This document shows, piece after piece, positions 25,852 through 34,632 of a stretch of DNA of 46,020 nt (within the stretch, counting starts at the first letter, position 1; every line of letters starts with the position of its first letter). Position numbers and translations under genes: made by a program. Source of the stretch: a bacterium (lineage in GTDB: Bacteria; Electryoneota; RPQS01); the NCBI GenBank assembly GCA_016721565.1, contig JADKHW010000057.1, positions 1 through 46,020 on the forward strand, read 5' to 3'. The notes below the pieces were generated by a model, which saw nothing but the letters and a program-made list of their open reading frames with translations, was not told the DNA's origin and did not search any database.

Positions 25852-26232
25852 TTAGTCCCACTTAATGTGAGCGAGCAGACGCTCACGGTACTTTTGGCAG
25901 AGGGAGAACGCGAGTTCAGCATCGGATTTGAGAGCGAAGTCGCCGGGGTAGCGAAAGCTTGAAAGCCTGTAAAGAGTTCGCAGTTCACGTTCTTCGAGTT
26001 CCAAATCTTCATACTTGCCGTGCAAAAGGTTGCTCAGTTGGACAAGGTCGTGAATCTTTGGCGGCGCGATTTCACACTGAACGGCAAGAGCCTTCAAGAG
26101 TTTCTCGATTGTCTGCTGGCAGTGAAAGCACACAATATCGGCAGAGTCCGGCTCAAACTCGGCCAGAATCTTCTTTGCGGCTTTGAAATCCGCTTCAGCT
26201 TTTCTTACCCAGACCCTGAGCGTATCTGTCAT
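25852..26232 (-). CDS. HEPN-domain protein (partner of MNT nucleotidyltransferase)
   Basis: A 126-residue all-helical HEPN protein: VWVRKAEADFKAAKKIL, CFHCQQTIEKLLKALAV, PKIHDLVQLSNLL and SSFRYPGD are family landmarks. HEPN/MNT pairs act as toxin-antitoxin modules or nucleotide-transfer systems. The RNase-type RX4-6H motif is not at the usual place; a candidate (RERLLAH, RX5H) lies near the C-terminus. The start overlaps the MNT gene by 38 bp, so the two are co-expressed. Confidence 0.88.
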   Translation of the reverse strand: MTDTLRVWVRKAEADFKAAKKILAEFEPDSADIVCFHCQQTIEKLLKALAVQCEIAPPKIHDLVQLSNLLHGKYEDLELEERELRTLYRLSSFRYPGDFALKSDAELAFSLCQKYRERLLAHIKWD

Positions 26233-26536
26233 ACAGCACTTTGCCGTTTTTAATCACGTCGTTGGCAACCGAATCAAACTCACGATACCGCTTTTCGAGC
26301 AACGCAGGTTGAATTGCGCGAAGATCACAAAATGATGGAGCATCAAGTTGATTGATCATTTCCATTTCTTTATCAAAACTTCGTCCTTCAAACGGCATGA
26401 CCACCATGATGTCCACGTCGGACCATTCGCGCTGCTCGCCGCGCGCGTACGAGCCGAACAAGATCACCTTGTCCGGATTAAACTCTTTGACCAAACGGTC
26501 GCAGAAGTCCTGTATTTCGCGCTCGCTGACTAACAT
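26195..26536 (-). CDS. MNT-type minimal nucleotidyltransferase (antitoxin-like)
   Basis: A 113-residue DNA polymerase beta-fold nucleotidyltransferase with GSYARGEQREWSDVDIMVV: the GSxARG loop and two catalytic Asp of the DxD motif, about residues 28-46. In HEPN/MNT modules such proteins can AMPylate or otherwise neutralise the HEPN partner. Length and order (MNT first, overlapping HEPN) are standard. Upstream lies the dienelactone hydrolase gene, 8 bp away, so the module may ride on the pyrophosphatase-hydrolase transcript. Confidence 0.9.
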   Translation of the reverse strand: MLVSEREIQDFCDRLVKEFNPDKVILFGSYARGEQREWSDVDIMVVMPFEGRSFDKEMEMINQLDAPSFCDLRAIQPALLEKRYREFDSVANDVIKNGKVLYDRYAQGLGKKS

Positions 26537-26544
26537 TCTTCTAC

Positions 26545-27342
26545 TTACTCTTTCTTTGCGGGTTGGTCTACAAAAATCTCGCGGAGGAAGACGCGCATTT
26601 CGTCCATCGAAGCCTTCTCTGCGGCTTCGTTGTATTCAATGCCTTCAATGCCAAAGGTTCCGGCTTGCGGATTTGTGAAAGCGTGCTTTGCGCCGGGATA
26701 GGTGACCAACTTGTAGTTAACGTTGGCGTCTTTCATTTCCTTCTCGAAAGCGGCGGCTTGCTCGGCAGGTGAGAAGGGATCATTGCCGCCGTGCAATGCA
26801 AGTACGCGGCCTTTGATGTTCTTGGCTTTCTCTGGAGTCGGTGTGCCTAAACCGCCGTGGAATGTTACGCAACCTTTGATGTCTGAGCCATTGCGGGCAA
26901 GTTCGAGCGCGGCTGTTCCACCGAAGCAGAAACCGATGGCCGCAGTCTTGGCAGTGTCCACGTTGTCTTGCATCAGCATCTGTTCGTAGGCGGCGCTCGT
27001 CATGGTTTCAAATTTCTTGAAATCGCTGTAAAACGCACTGGCGAGTGCATTTGCAGAATCGGCTTTTGTGGTCACAACACCCTTGCCGTACATGTCGGCG
27101 ACGAACGCAAAGTAACCAAGCTCGGCTAACTCGCGTGCGCGGCGCTTCACATACTCATTGATTCCCCACCATTCGGGGAACACGACAACTGCAGGGCGCA
27201 CGCCCTTTTGATCCGGATTGTAAACGGCATAGCCTTGATAGTCTTTGCCATCAACGGTGTAATCCACATAGACTCCTCGGACGGCGGCATTTGCGGCCAT
27301 TGCGCTACACATAATCGCTACCCACAACAGAACTTTCTTCAT
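26545..27342 (-). CDS. Exported dienelactone hydrolase family protein
   Basis: A 265-residue alpha/beta hydrolase with signal peptide (residues 1-19, ending AANA). The catalytic triad is Cys139 (GFCFGG nucleophile elbow), Asp188 (GGNDPF) and His220 (AKHAFTNP); Glu57 in FPEWWG is the activating residue typical of the family. True dienelactone hydrolases open lactones in chloroaromatic degradation, but exported homologues have unknown substrates. It overlaps the end of the pyrophosphatase gene by 4 bp (ATGA). Confidence 0.9.
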   Translation of the reverse strand: MKKVLLWVAIMCSAMAANAAVRGVYVDYTVDGKDYQGYAVYNPDQKGVRPAVVVFPEWWGINEYVKRRARELAELGYFAFVADMYGKGVVTTKADSANALASAFYSDFKKFETMTSAAYEQMLMQDNVDTAKTAAIGFCFGGTAALELARNGSDIKGCVTFHGGLGTPTPEKAKNIKGRVLALHGGNDPFSPAEQAAAFEKEMKDANVNYKLVTYPGAKHAFTNPQAGTFGIEGIEYNEAAEKASMDEMRVFLREIFVDQPAKKE

Positions 27343-27935
27343 TTTGCTCCCCGTTTGCTTTTCTTGACACTCTTTTTAACACTCTTTTTCGCGACAACTT
27401 TCTTTTTTGTTGCCGTCTTTCCACCTTTAGCGCGCTTGATGCAATCCTTAATCACTTGCTCGGCTTCCCAGCGATCTTTCCAACCCATTGACGTCACATG
27501 CTTACCTTCGAGTTCTTTATAGACCCGGAAGAAGTGATCCATCTCGCGCAAGAAGTGCGGCGGAACATCGGACAAACTATGATAGGTCTCAAATGACGGA
27601 TCGGTGCAGGGCACGGCGAGAATCTTTTCGTCACCGCCCTTTTCATCATGCATCAATAAGACACCCAATGGACGCGCAGCGACAACACAGCCGGGAAACG
27701 TCGGTGTCTTGACCATCACCAGTACGTCAAGCGGATCGCCATCGTCTGCCAACGTCCCCGGTACAAACCCGTAGTCGCCGGGATAGTGCACAGGTGAGAA
27801 CAGCGGGCGATCCAATACGATCGCGCCAAGTTCACTGTCGTATTCGTACTTGTTGCGATGTCCATAAGGAACTTCTACAACAACAAAAATCTCGTTCGGA
27901 ATTCGCCGTCCTGACGGCAACTCATGCAACTTCAA
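27339..27935 (-). CDS. ppa: Family I inorganic pyrophosphatase with lysine-rich tail
   Basis: A 198-residue enzyme hydrolysing PPi to phosphate. YPGDYGFVPGT and DDGDPLDVLV (metal-binding Asp cluster) are signature motifs, and KYEYD holds substrate-binding residues. The catalytic core ends near residue 172. Residues 173-198 are an added Lys-rich tail (KKKVVAKKSVKKSVKKSK) not found in typical family I enzymes and very like the tail of the SET-domain protein at 4.5 kb. The tail could bind nucleic acid, polyphosphate or be a methylation target (inference). Overlaps the downstream hydrolase gene by ATGA. Confidence 0.93.
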   Translation of the reverse strand: MKLHELPSGRRIPNEIFVVVEVPYGHRNKYEYDSELGAIVLDRPLFSPVHYPGDYGFVPGTLADDGDPLDVLVMVKTPTFPGCVVAARPLGVLLMHDEKGGDEKILAVPCTDPSFETYHSLSDVPPHFLREMDHFFRVYKELEGKHVTSMGWKDRWEAEQVIKDCIKRAKGGKTATKKKVVAKKSVKKSVKKSKRGAK

Positions 27936-27949
27936 AATAAGGTCTTTCT

Positions 27950-28825
27950 TTACAGTTGGGGTCGTTTCGGAAGGCGGTGTTCCAGTCTCATGCCGCGTAA
28001 GAGCGCGCCCTGGACTTCACCGCAAATTTGATTAATCATTTTAAGCCCACCGGAGTCTTTCCGCAGCGCGACGCGCAACGGACGTTCACCGGAAGGCAAG
28101 GATAACACTTTCAGCATCGCGTTTGTGACGTCATGCGGATCGGGCGCCATTTCGCTGGCGAGCATCTCTCTGGTATTCAGATGGCTTTGGATTGCCTCGG
28201 CCTGCTCTACCGGATAGCCGGTTAATCGCTCTGCATCATCAGGGTCAAGAACATTATTCGCGATAGTTTGTAGGAAATGCGCCCGGGTTGAATAATCAAT
28301 GTGTCAATTCCGTGCATGCCTACTTCATAAGCAAGCGCTTCCGCGTAGGCTTTCAAGCGCGAATTTGCTCGCGCAATAGGCCGACAGATACGGCAGCACC
28401 GTACGGCCCAATCCGCTTGAAATGTAAATCAGCAAACCAGATTTGCGTGTCCGCAGATGCGGCAGAATCGCGCGGTTCAAGCGGTGCGCGCCGATTAGGT
28501 TCACATCCATAATATATGAAAGCTGCTCGGGTGTGCTGCCTTCGGCCACGCCGTTGACGCCGATTCCGGCGTTGTGAATCACGACATCGAGTCCGGTGAT
28601 TCAGTGCCAAGATTGCTTCGACGGCTTGATTTACAGAACTGTCGGAAGTCACGTCAAGTTCCACGACTTTAATCCTTGAATTTGCGCAACGCTTCAGCCG
28701 GCGGCTTTGTTCTTGCCGTTGATATCGCGCATCGTGGCAACGACATTGTGGCCATTCGCGGCAAACTCTGTGGCCGCAAGTTTACCGAAGCCCGATGAAC
28801 AGCCCGTGATAAGGACAACAGCCAT
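27950..28825 (-). pseudogene. Short-chain dehydrogenase/reductase, multiply frameshifted
   Basis: Starts MAVVLITGCSSGFGKLAATEF (Rossmann TGxxxGxG), then in other frames KVVELDVTSDSSVNQAVEAI, VIHNAGIGVNG (NAG motif), YISSGLGRTVLPYLSAYCASK (catalytic Ser, YxxxK) and a C-terminal part ending RLPKRPQL. All landmarks of a roughly 280-residue classical SDR are there, but the frame changes at least five times (near 28700, 28680, 28607, 28357, 28280). Either a decayed gene or a locally poor assembly. It follows terC by 6 bp. Confidence 0.8.
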
Positions 28826-28831
28826 ACTCAA

Positions 28832-29782
28832 TTAGTCCTGATGTTCGTGGTGATGCTCTTGTCCATGCGACTTTCTTGGAAACACAAGCGATGCTATCAC
28901 GGAAAGTGCAAGCATTGCTGCCACCGTTGCGAGTGCCCAACCGAGAGGAATTGCGTACGGTGTGTGCCCGAGCAGCATCTTTACGCCGATAAACGAGAGT
29001 ACACCGGCCAGACCAAACTTCAGATAATGGAAGCTATCCATCATACCGTGGAGGGCAAAATAGAGCGAGCGCAGACCGAGAATTGCAAAGACGTTTGAGG
29101 TAAAGACCACAAACGGGTCGAGCGTGATTGCAAAGATCGCGGGGATGGAATCGAGCGCGAACACCACGTCAGTGAAATTGATAACCTGAAGCACAACAAA
29201 CAGCGGCGTCGCGGCCATGAATCCACGGCGGCGAATGAAGAAGTGCTCTCCATAAAACCGTTTCGTAATCGGGAAGATCTTCTTCGTTAGTGCTACCATC
29301 GGGTTTTTGTCCGGCTCCACTCCTTGCTCGTCTTGCAGGGCCATGCGGATACCCGTGTAAATCAGGAACACGCCGAAGACATAGAGAATCCAGTCGAATT
29401 GCGCGATCAACGCGGCTCCTAAGCCAATCATCACACCGCGGAAGACCATTGCACCCAAGATTCCCCAAAACAATACCCTGTGCTGATACTTCGGCGGAAC
29501 TTTGAAATACTGAAAGATTAAGATGAACACGAACATATTGTCTACGGACAAGGACAACTCTATCAGATAGCCGCTGACGTACTCAACGGCAGTCCGTTCT
29601 CCTTTCCACCAATAGACAAACCCACCGTAGGCCAGTGCGAGCGTAATCCAAACGACACACCAGCTCAAGGCCTCTTTCTTGCTCATTACCTTGGACTTGC
29701 GATGAAATACGCCAAGGTCCACCAGTAGGAGTGACAAGATTCCTACGGTGAAAATTATCCATTTGATTATCTCGAAATCCAA
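28832..29782 (-). CDS. TerC/Alx-family membrane protein
   Basis: A 316-residue protein with about nine transmembrane helices. ELSLSVDNMFVFILIF and NFTDVVFALDSIPAIFAIT are the two acidic TerC signature helices, probably metal (Mn2+) binding. The family exports manganese (Alx, MntE-like role) or supports tellurite resistance and secreted-protein metalation. The C-terminus ends in a His-rich tail (HGQEHHHEHQD) that may bind metal. No riboswitch-like leader is visible in the 60 bp upstream. Likely operon with the broken SDR gene downstream. Confidence 0.92.
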   Translation of the reverse strand: MDFEIIKWIIFTVGILSLLLVDLGVFHRKSKVMSKKEALSWCVVWITLALAYGGFVYWWKGERTAVEYVSGYLIELSLSVDNMFVFILIFQYFKVPPKYQHRVLFWGILGAMVFRGVMIGLGAALIAQFDWILYVFGVFLIYTGIRMALQDEQGVEPDKNPMVALTKKIFPITKRFYGEHFFIRRRGFMAATPLFVVLQVINFTDVVFALDSIPAIFAITLDPFVVFTSNVFAILGLRSLYFALHGMMDSFHYLKFGLAGVLSFIGVKMLLGHTPYAIPLGWALATVAAMLALSVIASLVFPRKSHGQEHHHEHQD

Positions 29783-29841
29783 ATATTACGTCTTTCTGCT
29801 ATTTATTTCCAAAATCTTCAAAATCTAAAGTTGGAGAGCCT

Positions 29842-30480
29842 TTACTCCGAAATGAAACCTTGCTTATGTGAGCCATCGCAAAATGGTTTGTTCTGGGATT
29901 GGCCACAACGACAAAGTTTTGATTCCATCCGTGATGTGACTGCACGATCAGAGCTTACGATGTCATGCGGGCCGCGCAGTTTGATTGGGCCATTGGGCAA
30001 GAGTTCGATGACTAAGGCATCGCTAATTTCAAGCTTAGCTGTAGCCTGTTCATTCTCGGCCAGTTGACCTCGATCACGGAACTTTGCTTCAAAATGACTG
30101 TTGTCGCAATACGGCCTATTCTGTGAGTGGCCGCAACGACATAGCGCCGCGCGTGTTTCAGCTTGTTCGCCATCCGGTAACATGACTTTCAAGTCACCAC
30201 GTACATAGAGCGGGCCGTGTGGGCGAATCATTACAGTATTTATCCCGTCGGGTAATTCGGCTTTCACGTTATCGGATGCGTACTTCAGTGCTCCTGTCGG
30301 ACAATCCAGAATAACGTTGGCGACCAGCTCTGGCCGTGAATTGTCCGGTTGTACCCACGGCTTCTCGCGCGGGTCGAAGACCTCGCGCAGTTTCATGATG
30401 CACTCGGCGGCATGAATACAGCGTGCGCCATCCCATGTTACGGTGATGTCCTTGCCTTTGTAAGTGTGCAGTTTAGCCAT
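29842..30480 (-). CDS. Iron-sulfur protein: divergent ferredoxin domain plus two CDGSH domains
   Basis: A 212-residue protein. Residues 1-70 match a divergent 4Fe-4S mono-cluster domain (Fer4_19 type): Cys21, Cys27 and Cys60-Pro. Two CDGSH zinc-finger-like domains follow: CRCGHSQNRPYCDNSH (Cys114, Cys116, Cys125, His129) and CRCGQSQNKPFCDGSH (Cys190, Cys192, Cys201, His205), each expected to hold a redox-active, pH-sensitive 2Fe-2S cluster. It is probably a cytoplasmic electron or cluster carrier. The start overlaps the methyltransferase gene by 8 bp. Confidence 0.9.
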   Translation of the reverse strand: MAKLHTYKGKDITVTWDGARCIHAAECIMKLREVFDPREKPWVQPDNSRPELVANVILDCPTGALKYASDNVKAELPDGINTVMIRPHGPLYVRGDLKVMLPDGEQAETRAALCRCGHSQNRPYCDNSHFEAKFRDRGQLAENEQATAKLEISDALVIELLPNGPIKLRGPHDIVSSDRAVTSRMESKLCRCGQSQNKPFCDGSHKQGFISE

Positions 30481-31258
30481 TGCCCCTCGCGATCACGGCA
30501 TGAAATCTATTTGTCAATGTAATGTTATTATCAGCATTCGTGAACTGTATCAAAGCCGCTGCCATCGTGCTCTTGACTAAATCTTCACCCAATTCACGAA
30601 CTGAAAAACGAGTTGCGCCTGTGCCGGACTGGCTGTACCAGAAATCTTCGAAACTCTCGTAGGTGCGTGAAACCTCAATGTCTTCCATTTCAAGCACGCT
30701 TAGACCCGCGTCCGAAATCGCTTTGTGCAGTTTGGTCGGAGGGGAGAGCGAAAATGGTCCTTCAAACGTCGGTGGTGTAGTAAACAGTTTCCTCACCGCC
30801 GCACCGACCGTTGCAAAATCGGAATGCGCGGTGTCTCCAAAACAGACGATGCCGATTTTCGCATCGGGCTTTGCCACGCGCGCCAACTCCTGCAAGGCGC
30901 GCACGGGAGATTCTGTGAACTGCAAAGAGTTTTGCGCCATCACACCGTCAAAGCTGTGATCCGCAAAGGGAAGCGACTCAGTATCGGCGACCTGAAAATT
31001 GCCGTTGGGAATTCGCTGCTTGCAAATTTCAAGCATCTCTTGTGCGACGTCCGTGCCGGTTACAGTCGCTCCGCGCGCTGCTGCAATTGCGAGTGCGCCT
31101 CCGGATCCACAACCTGCGTCGAGAATGTGTGCGCCGTTTCCTGAGTAAACCCGGTCAATCAGCCACTCCGAAAGCTGTAAACCAGCCTCTTCGAGCTTCT
31201 CGGCCCAGAGCTTTGCACTTGGTCCCCAGAGTTCTGCTTGTCTCGTTCCTGATCCCAT
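30473..31258 (-). CDS. Class I SAM-dependent methyltransferase
   Basis: A 261-residue protein with motif I ILDAGCGSGGALAIAAARGA, an acidic loop TGTDVAQEML, and motif IV SFDGVMAQNSLQF of the UbiE/Methyltransf_11 type. The substrate is unknown; a late region (FEDFWYSQSGTGA) resembles small-molecule methyltransferases. I start at ATG 31258, which overlaps the META gene stop (TAATG), although the frame is open further upstream. Part of a coupled run: NmrA-like, META, methyltransferase, CDGSH. Confidence 0.88.
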   Translation of the reverse strand: MGSGTRQAELWGPSAKLWAEKLEEAGLQLSEWLIDRVYSGNGAHILDAGCGSGGALAIAAARGATVTGTDVAQEMLEICKQRIPNGNFQVADTESLPFADHSFDGVMAQNSLQFTESPVRALQELARVAKPDAKIGIVCFGDTAHSDFATVGAAVRKLFTTPPTFEGPFSLSPPTKLHKAISDAGLSVLEMEDIEVSRTYESFEDFWYSQSGTGATRFSVRELGEDLVKSTMAAALIQFTNADNNITLTNRFHAVIARGNG

Positions 31259-31818
31259 TAGTTTGTGTACACCGCCTCGAACTTCATAACTTGTTTGCCG
31301 TCGCGCAACAACCACATCGCATCCCCATTGACGCGATAACCGTTCACTGTGGCCAGAGCTTGCATGTACGGGTCCTCGACTTCCATTACGCCTTCGCATA
31401 ACATTTTTGTCGAGGCGATGCCGCTGAATGTTAACTTCTCGCCTTCAAGAGCATATATTCCCCCGAACCGATTGCATCCGCCGCTCCCGTGAATTTTGTT
31501 GGATTGCAAAGACAAAATGATATGCGGTTCACCTTTGAAGGCTTCCGTGACTTCAACTTTCTCTCCGTCCATTTCAAGCAGCTTCCAACGCTTGTTTTTG
31601 ATTGGCGATTCGGATGGCTTTGCTTTCTTCAACTCGGGCTTTATAGGCTCAGCAGTTTCCGTCGGTGGAGGCATAGGTTTGTCTTTGGTTGTTGAGTCTT
31701 TGACAACCGGAGCGGGCTTCTGCGGCGCGACTTGATTGACCGTTTCCTTGGGCGGATCGGCTTTCTTGTTACACGCGACGAGCAGTAGCGTGCATATTAT
31801 AAGGAATGCGAGTCTCAA
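31258..31818 (-). CDS. META-domain lipoprotein (HslJ-like)
   Basis: A 186-residue lipoprotein: signal MRLAFLIICTLLLVAC (Cys16), a Pro/Lys-rich linker (about 20-75), then a META domain (KRWKLLEMDGEKVEV, HGSGGCNRFGGIYALEGEKL, STKMLCEGVMEVEDPYMQAL). META proteins such as HslJ are envelope proteins linked to heat shock and stress; the GCNRFxG motif is diagnostic. Start and stop overlap its neighbours by 4 bp or less. Confidence 0.9.
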   Translation of the reverse strand: MRLAFLIICTLLLVACNKKADPPKETVNQVAPQKPAPVVKDSTTKDKPMPPPTETAEPIKPELKKAKPSESPIKNKRWKLLEMDGEKVEVTEAFKGEPHIILSLQSNKIHGSGGCNRFGGIYALEGEKLTFSGIASTKMLCEGVMEVEDPYMQALATVNGYRVNGDAMWLLRDGKQVMKFEAVYTN

Positions 31819-32672
31819 TCCATCTGCTCCTTAGCCCACTCTTCAAGCGTCAGCATGGGTTCCTCCAACAAGGCTTGTGCATCTTTGGGATTTCCGGTTT
31901 CGCCAAATGTTTCAAACGGCGCCATGAAATCAGCGAAGTGCTCAAGCCAACCGTATTCTTCGTCTTCCTGTGCAAACTTCTTGGTGTCTTCAATTGACAA
32001 TTGTTCGACCGGCAAACCGGGGCGCAAGAGTTCGCAATACAGTTTTAACGCGTCGAACATCTTGAAGCCATGCGGACCGTGCACGGTAAATCGTTTGTTG
32101 CCGGAAAAATCTTCATCTCCCATGGTTGCTGAGACCATCTTTGCATAATCAGACGCCGCGACAAAATGCCACGTTAGCGGTTGCATTCCCACCATCAGCG
32201 CGCGTTCGGGCATGACAAAATAGTCGAGACTCTCATAGAACCAGGTGCACTGCCAGAGCACGGTCGGTATGCCGCTTGCTTCAAGCGCAAGGATGCCTTT
32301 GGAAAATTCCGCTCGGCGTTTCCACGAATGATTCGGATCAGGCTCCCAATCTCCTGCGATGATTGAAATTCTGTTGACACCGCATTCTTTGGCGGCTTCA
32401 GCAACATTCACTAATCCTTGATGCAAGACTTCGTCAGGTTCTGCATCTTGATCCGTGTTCAAATTGATGTGCACGGCGTCGCAACCTTCAAAGGCATGCA
32501 CGAGCGAATCGTAATCCGTCACGTCCGCGAAACAATACTCGGGCCGCGTACCGAATTGTTCCTTGGCCCCAATCGGATTACGGCTCAAGACACGCACGGT
32601 GATTTCATCTTCAAGTAATTGCTCCACAACGGGAGCGCCGAGCATGCCGGTAGCGCCAATAACTGCAATCAT
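31815..32672 (-). CDS. NmrA-like NAD(P)-binding protein
   Basis: A 285-residue atypical short-chain dehydrogenase. IAVIGATGMLGAPVVEQLL is the GxxGxxG dinucleotide-binding motif and ADVTDYDSLVHAFEGCDAV the following strand. The active-site YxxxK is not evident, as in NmrA/HSCARG redox sensors and NAD(P)H:quinone reductase-like proteins. Role may be sensing or reduction; substrate unknown. First clear gene of the tight META-methyltransferase-CDGSH run, overlapping META by ATGA. Confidence 0.85.
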   Translation of the reverse strand: MIAVIGATGMLGAPVVEQLLEDEITVRVLSRNPIGAKEQFGTRPEYCFADVTDYDSLVHAFEGCDAVHINLNTDQDAEPDEVLHQGLVNVAEAAKECGVNRISIIAGDWEPDPNHSWKRRAEFSKGILALEASGIPTVLWQCTWFYESLDYFVMPERALMVGMQPLTWHFVAASDYAKMVSATMGDEDFSGNKRFTVHGPHGFKMFDALKLYCELLRPGLPVEQLSIEDTKKFAQEDEEYGWLEHFADFMAPFETFGETGNPKDAQALLEEPMLTLEEWAKEQMD

Positions 32673-32708
32673 GTTCTAAATAGGAAATGTGAAATAGGGG
32701 ATGGAAAA

Positions 32709-33080
32709 TTATCGGAACTGTGTGCCGCAACTTGTATCTGGACGCATGTTGGTGACCTCTTCTATCACCACAGCAGGGCGGATGTTGCCGTCGGTCGTGT
32801 CGCTTGTTAACCGTCCGCGAAACTCGATATACAACGGTTCGCCATGCTTCCGCATGTTGACGTACTCATGCTCAACTTTCAGCCAATCACCTTTGAATGG
32901 CACAGCATACATTTGCAGCGTGCGGCAATCTACATATGAAGCGGCGTCCGCTTTGTACGTCAACATGCCGTACATCGGAATCGCTTCAGCTTTCTGCTGT
33001 TTCTTCAACTCGCGCGCGTCGCGGGATTTTTGGCAGGAGATGAGAAGAAGAGCGACGAGGAGCAATGGGATCAATTTCAT
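32709..33080 (-). CDS. Lipoprotein with NlpE/HslJ-associated domain
   Basis: A 123-residue lipoprotein: signal MKLIPLLLVALLLISC (Cys16). The body matches a small domain I know from META- and NlpE-type envelope proteins (YGMLTYKADAASYVDCRTLQ, then a conserved Pro-Ala-Val-Val near the end: IRPAVVIEEV). Function is probably envelope or copper/oxidative stress sensing; not proven. It lies 36 bp upstream of the NmrA-like gene and near the META lipoprotein, with which this domain is often paired. Confidence 0.7.
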   Translation of the reverse strand: MKLIPLLLVALLLISCQKSRDARELKKQQKAEAIPMYGMLTYKADAASYVDCRTLQMYAVPFKGDWLKVEHEYVNMRKHGEPLYIEFRGRLTSDTTDGNIRPAVVIEEVTNMRPDTSCGTQFR

Positions 33081-33101
33081 GGCAATTGTGGCTTGCGCAG
33101 C

Positions 33102-33272
33102 TTAATCAGTTTCTAAATTGAGTTTCTTCGCGATTTCATCCGCGTCCGGCAACTCATTCTGCAAGGCTTCGGGAAGTGCAGCAAGCTGCTGCACAAATTG
33201 CGCACGAGGCGGCGCTTTTGTGTGCGCAATTGCAGGCACAACCGGTCATATCGGAACTTCGTTCTGTCGCAT
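33102..33272 (-). CDS. Small hypothetical protein with in-frame TGA
   Basis: ATG at 33272 follows a strong GGAGGGGGG ribosome-binding site and reads MRQNEVPI, TGA (33248-33246), then in the same frame VPAIAHTKAPPRAQFVQQLA to KKLNLETD at TAA 33102. The later part looks coding (amphipathic helices, good codon use). It is either a small gene with a nonsense or sequencing error, or it starts at GTG 33239. No family recognised. It lies 21 bp upstream of the NlpE-like lipoprotein. Confidence 0.35.
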
Positions 33273-33284
33273 GCGCCCCCCCTC

Positions 33285-34405
33285 CTACGCAGAATCTCCT
33301 TCGATTTCCCAAGCGCACAAGCTCGCGATTGACCGCAAGCCTGCCCGCTTTGCCCGGATAGTGCGCGGGCGTGCGCCGGCTCTCCAGGGGGCGGGCGGTA
33401 ACCATCTCTCTAAACTCTCCACCAAGGTCGTATGAATACTCGCTTCGGGATAGCGCAAACCGCTGACGCCGTTGGGGTCGGCCATTTGATCGAGTTCAGA
33501 GATATCTTGAGCCGAAAGCTTGACGTTCAGCGCGGCAAGATTCTCTTCCAAGCGATGAATTTTGCGTGTGCCGGGAATTGGGAGCATGTCTTCACCTTTA
33601 GCCAAAACCCACGCGAGCGCGAGTTGCGCCGGAGTACAGTTGTGAGCTTTGGCTTTGTTCTCAATCTTCTCGAGCCACTTGGCGTTTGTGTCCAGATTTT
33701 CACCTTTGAAGCGCGGGAAGTTGCCGCGTCTGTCACCTGGCGTAGAAATCGCAGCAGCATCCTTATACTGTCCTGTCAAGAAACCGCGACCGAGCGGGCT
33801 ATAGGGAACAAATCCGATTCCCAATTCACGGCACGTTGGTATTACGGCGTCTTCAACGTCGCGTGTCCAGAGCGAATATTCATATTGTCCCGCTGTAATC
33901 GGGTGCACGGCATGTGCGCGGCGAATCGTCTTCGGACCTGCTTCAGAAATTCCGAGATAGCGCACCTTACCCGCTTGTACGAGTTCCTTCATCGCTCCCC
34001 AAGTGTCTTCAATCGGCACGGTCGGATCAACACGGTGCTGGTAGTAGAGATCAATCACATCAACACCCAGCCGCATCAAGCTCATATCGCACGCGCGCTT
34101 GACATACTCAGGTTTCCCGTTTCACCGAGAAACGCGCCATCGTTACCGCGCACATTGGCAAACTTCGTCGCGAGAAAAACTTCGTTGCGGTGTTCGCGCA
34201 AAACATGCGAAAGCAAAACTTCATTCAACCCCACGCCGTACATATCCGCCGTATCCCAAAAGTTGCAGCCCAGTTCCAGCGCGCGATTCAGGACCTTAAT
34301 ATTTTCTTTGTTATCCGAGATTCCATAAAATTCGGACATCCCCATACATCCCAAGCCAAGAGCCGAGACTTTGGGGCCGTTTTTACCAAGTTGTCGTTGT
34401 TGCAT
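33285..34405 (-). CDS. Aldo/keto reductase (AKR13-like), frameshifted
   Basis: MQQRQLGKNGPKVSALGLGC opens at ATG 34405; the catalytic Asp and Tyr lie in FWDTADMYG. After a shift at the CCC run 34116-34118 (one G missing on the coding strand) it continues PEYVKRACDMSLMRLGVDVIDLYYQHR, GYLGISEAG-like YLGISEAGP, YSPLGRGFLTG and IPGTRKIHRLEENLAA, all AKR landmarks. NADPH-dependent carbonyl reduction is the family role. The natural end is probably near 33400 after RYPEA; the open frame runs on to 33285 into G/C-rich sequence, suggesting a second shift. About 330 residues when repaired. Confidence 0.85.
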
Positions 34406-34632
34406 AAATTTCGTTTCCAATTTGTAATGGCGGATCTTGACCCGCCGCATTAACATATCAATTCAATCGCAATGTAGCGGCGGCAGAGCCTGTCTTCGCA
34501 AGGACGTGCCGCCCGATTTATATTTGCTGTTGTAGGTCTCTAGACCCGCAATGGCTTGTTCGCCGAGCGGGGGTTTAGCGAAGCGGCTTGCCGGAATCTC
34601 CTTAGCCCCCGCAACCAGTCGCCATATAGTCG
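34406..34632. repeat. Intergenic repeats upstream of the aldo/keto reductase
   Basis: GTAAT plus GGCGGATC-TT-GACCCGCC (34424-34446) is a slightly imperfect copy of the GTAGTGG hairpin family. A further degenerate GTAGCGGCGGCAG...TGCCGCCC copy spans 34473-34514, and a third GTAGGTCTCTAGACC-like piece follows. The stretch near 34560-34600 resembles the GCCGGAATC-ended element at 12601 and 39301. No gene. Confidence 0.65.

Noticed and set aside
33246..33248. Selenocysteine codon
   Set aside because: No SECIS-like hairpin seen and the gene is unknown; an error or nonsense mutation is simpler.
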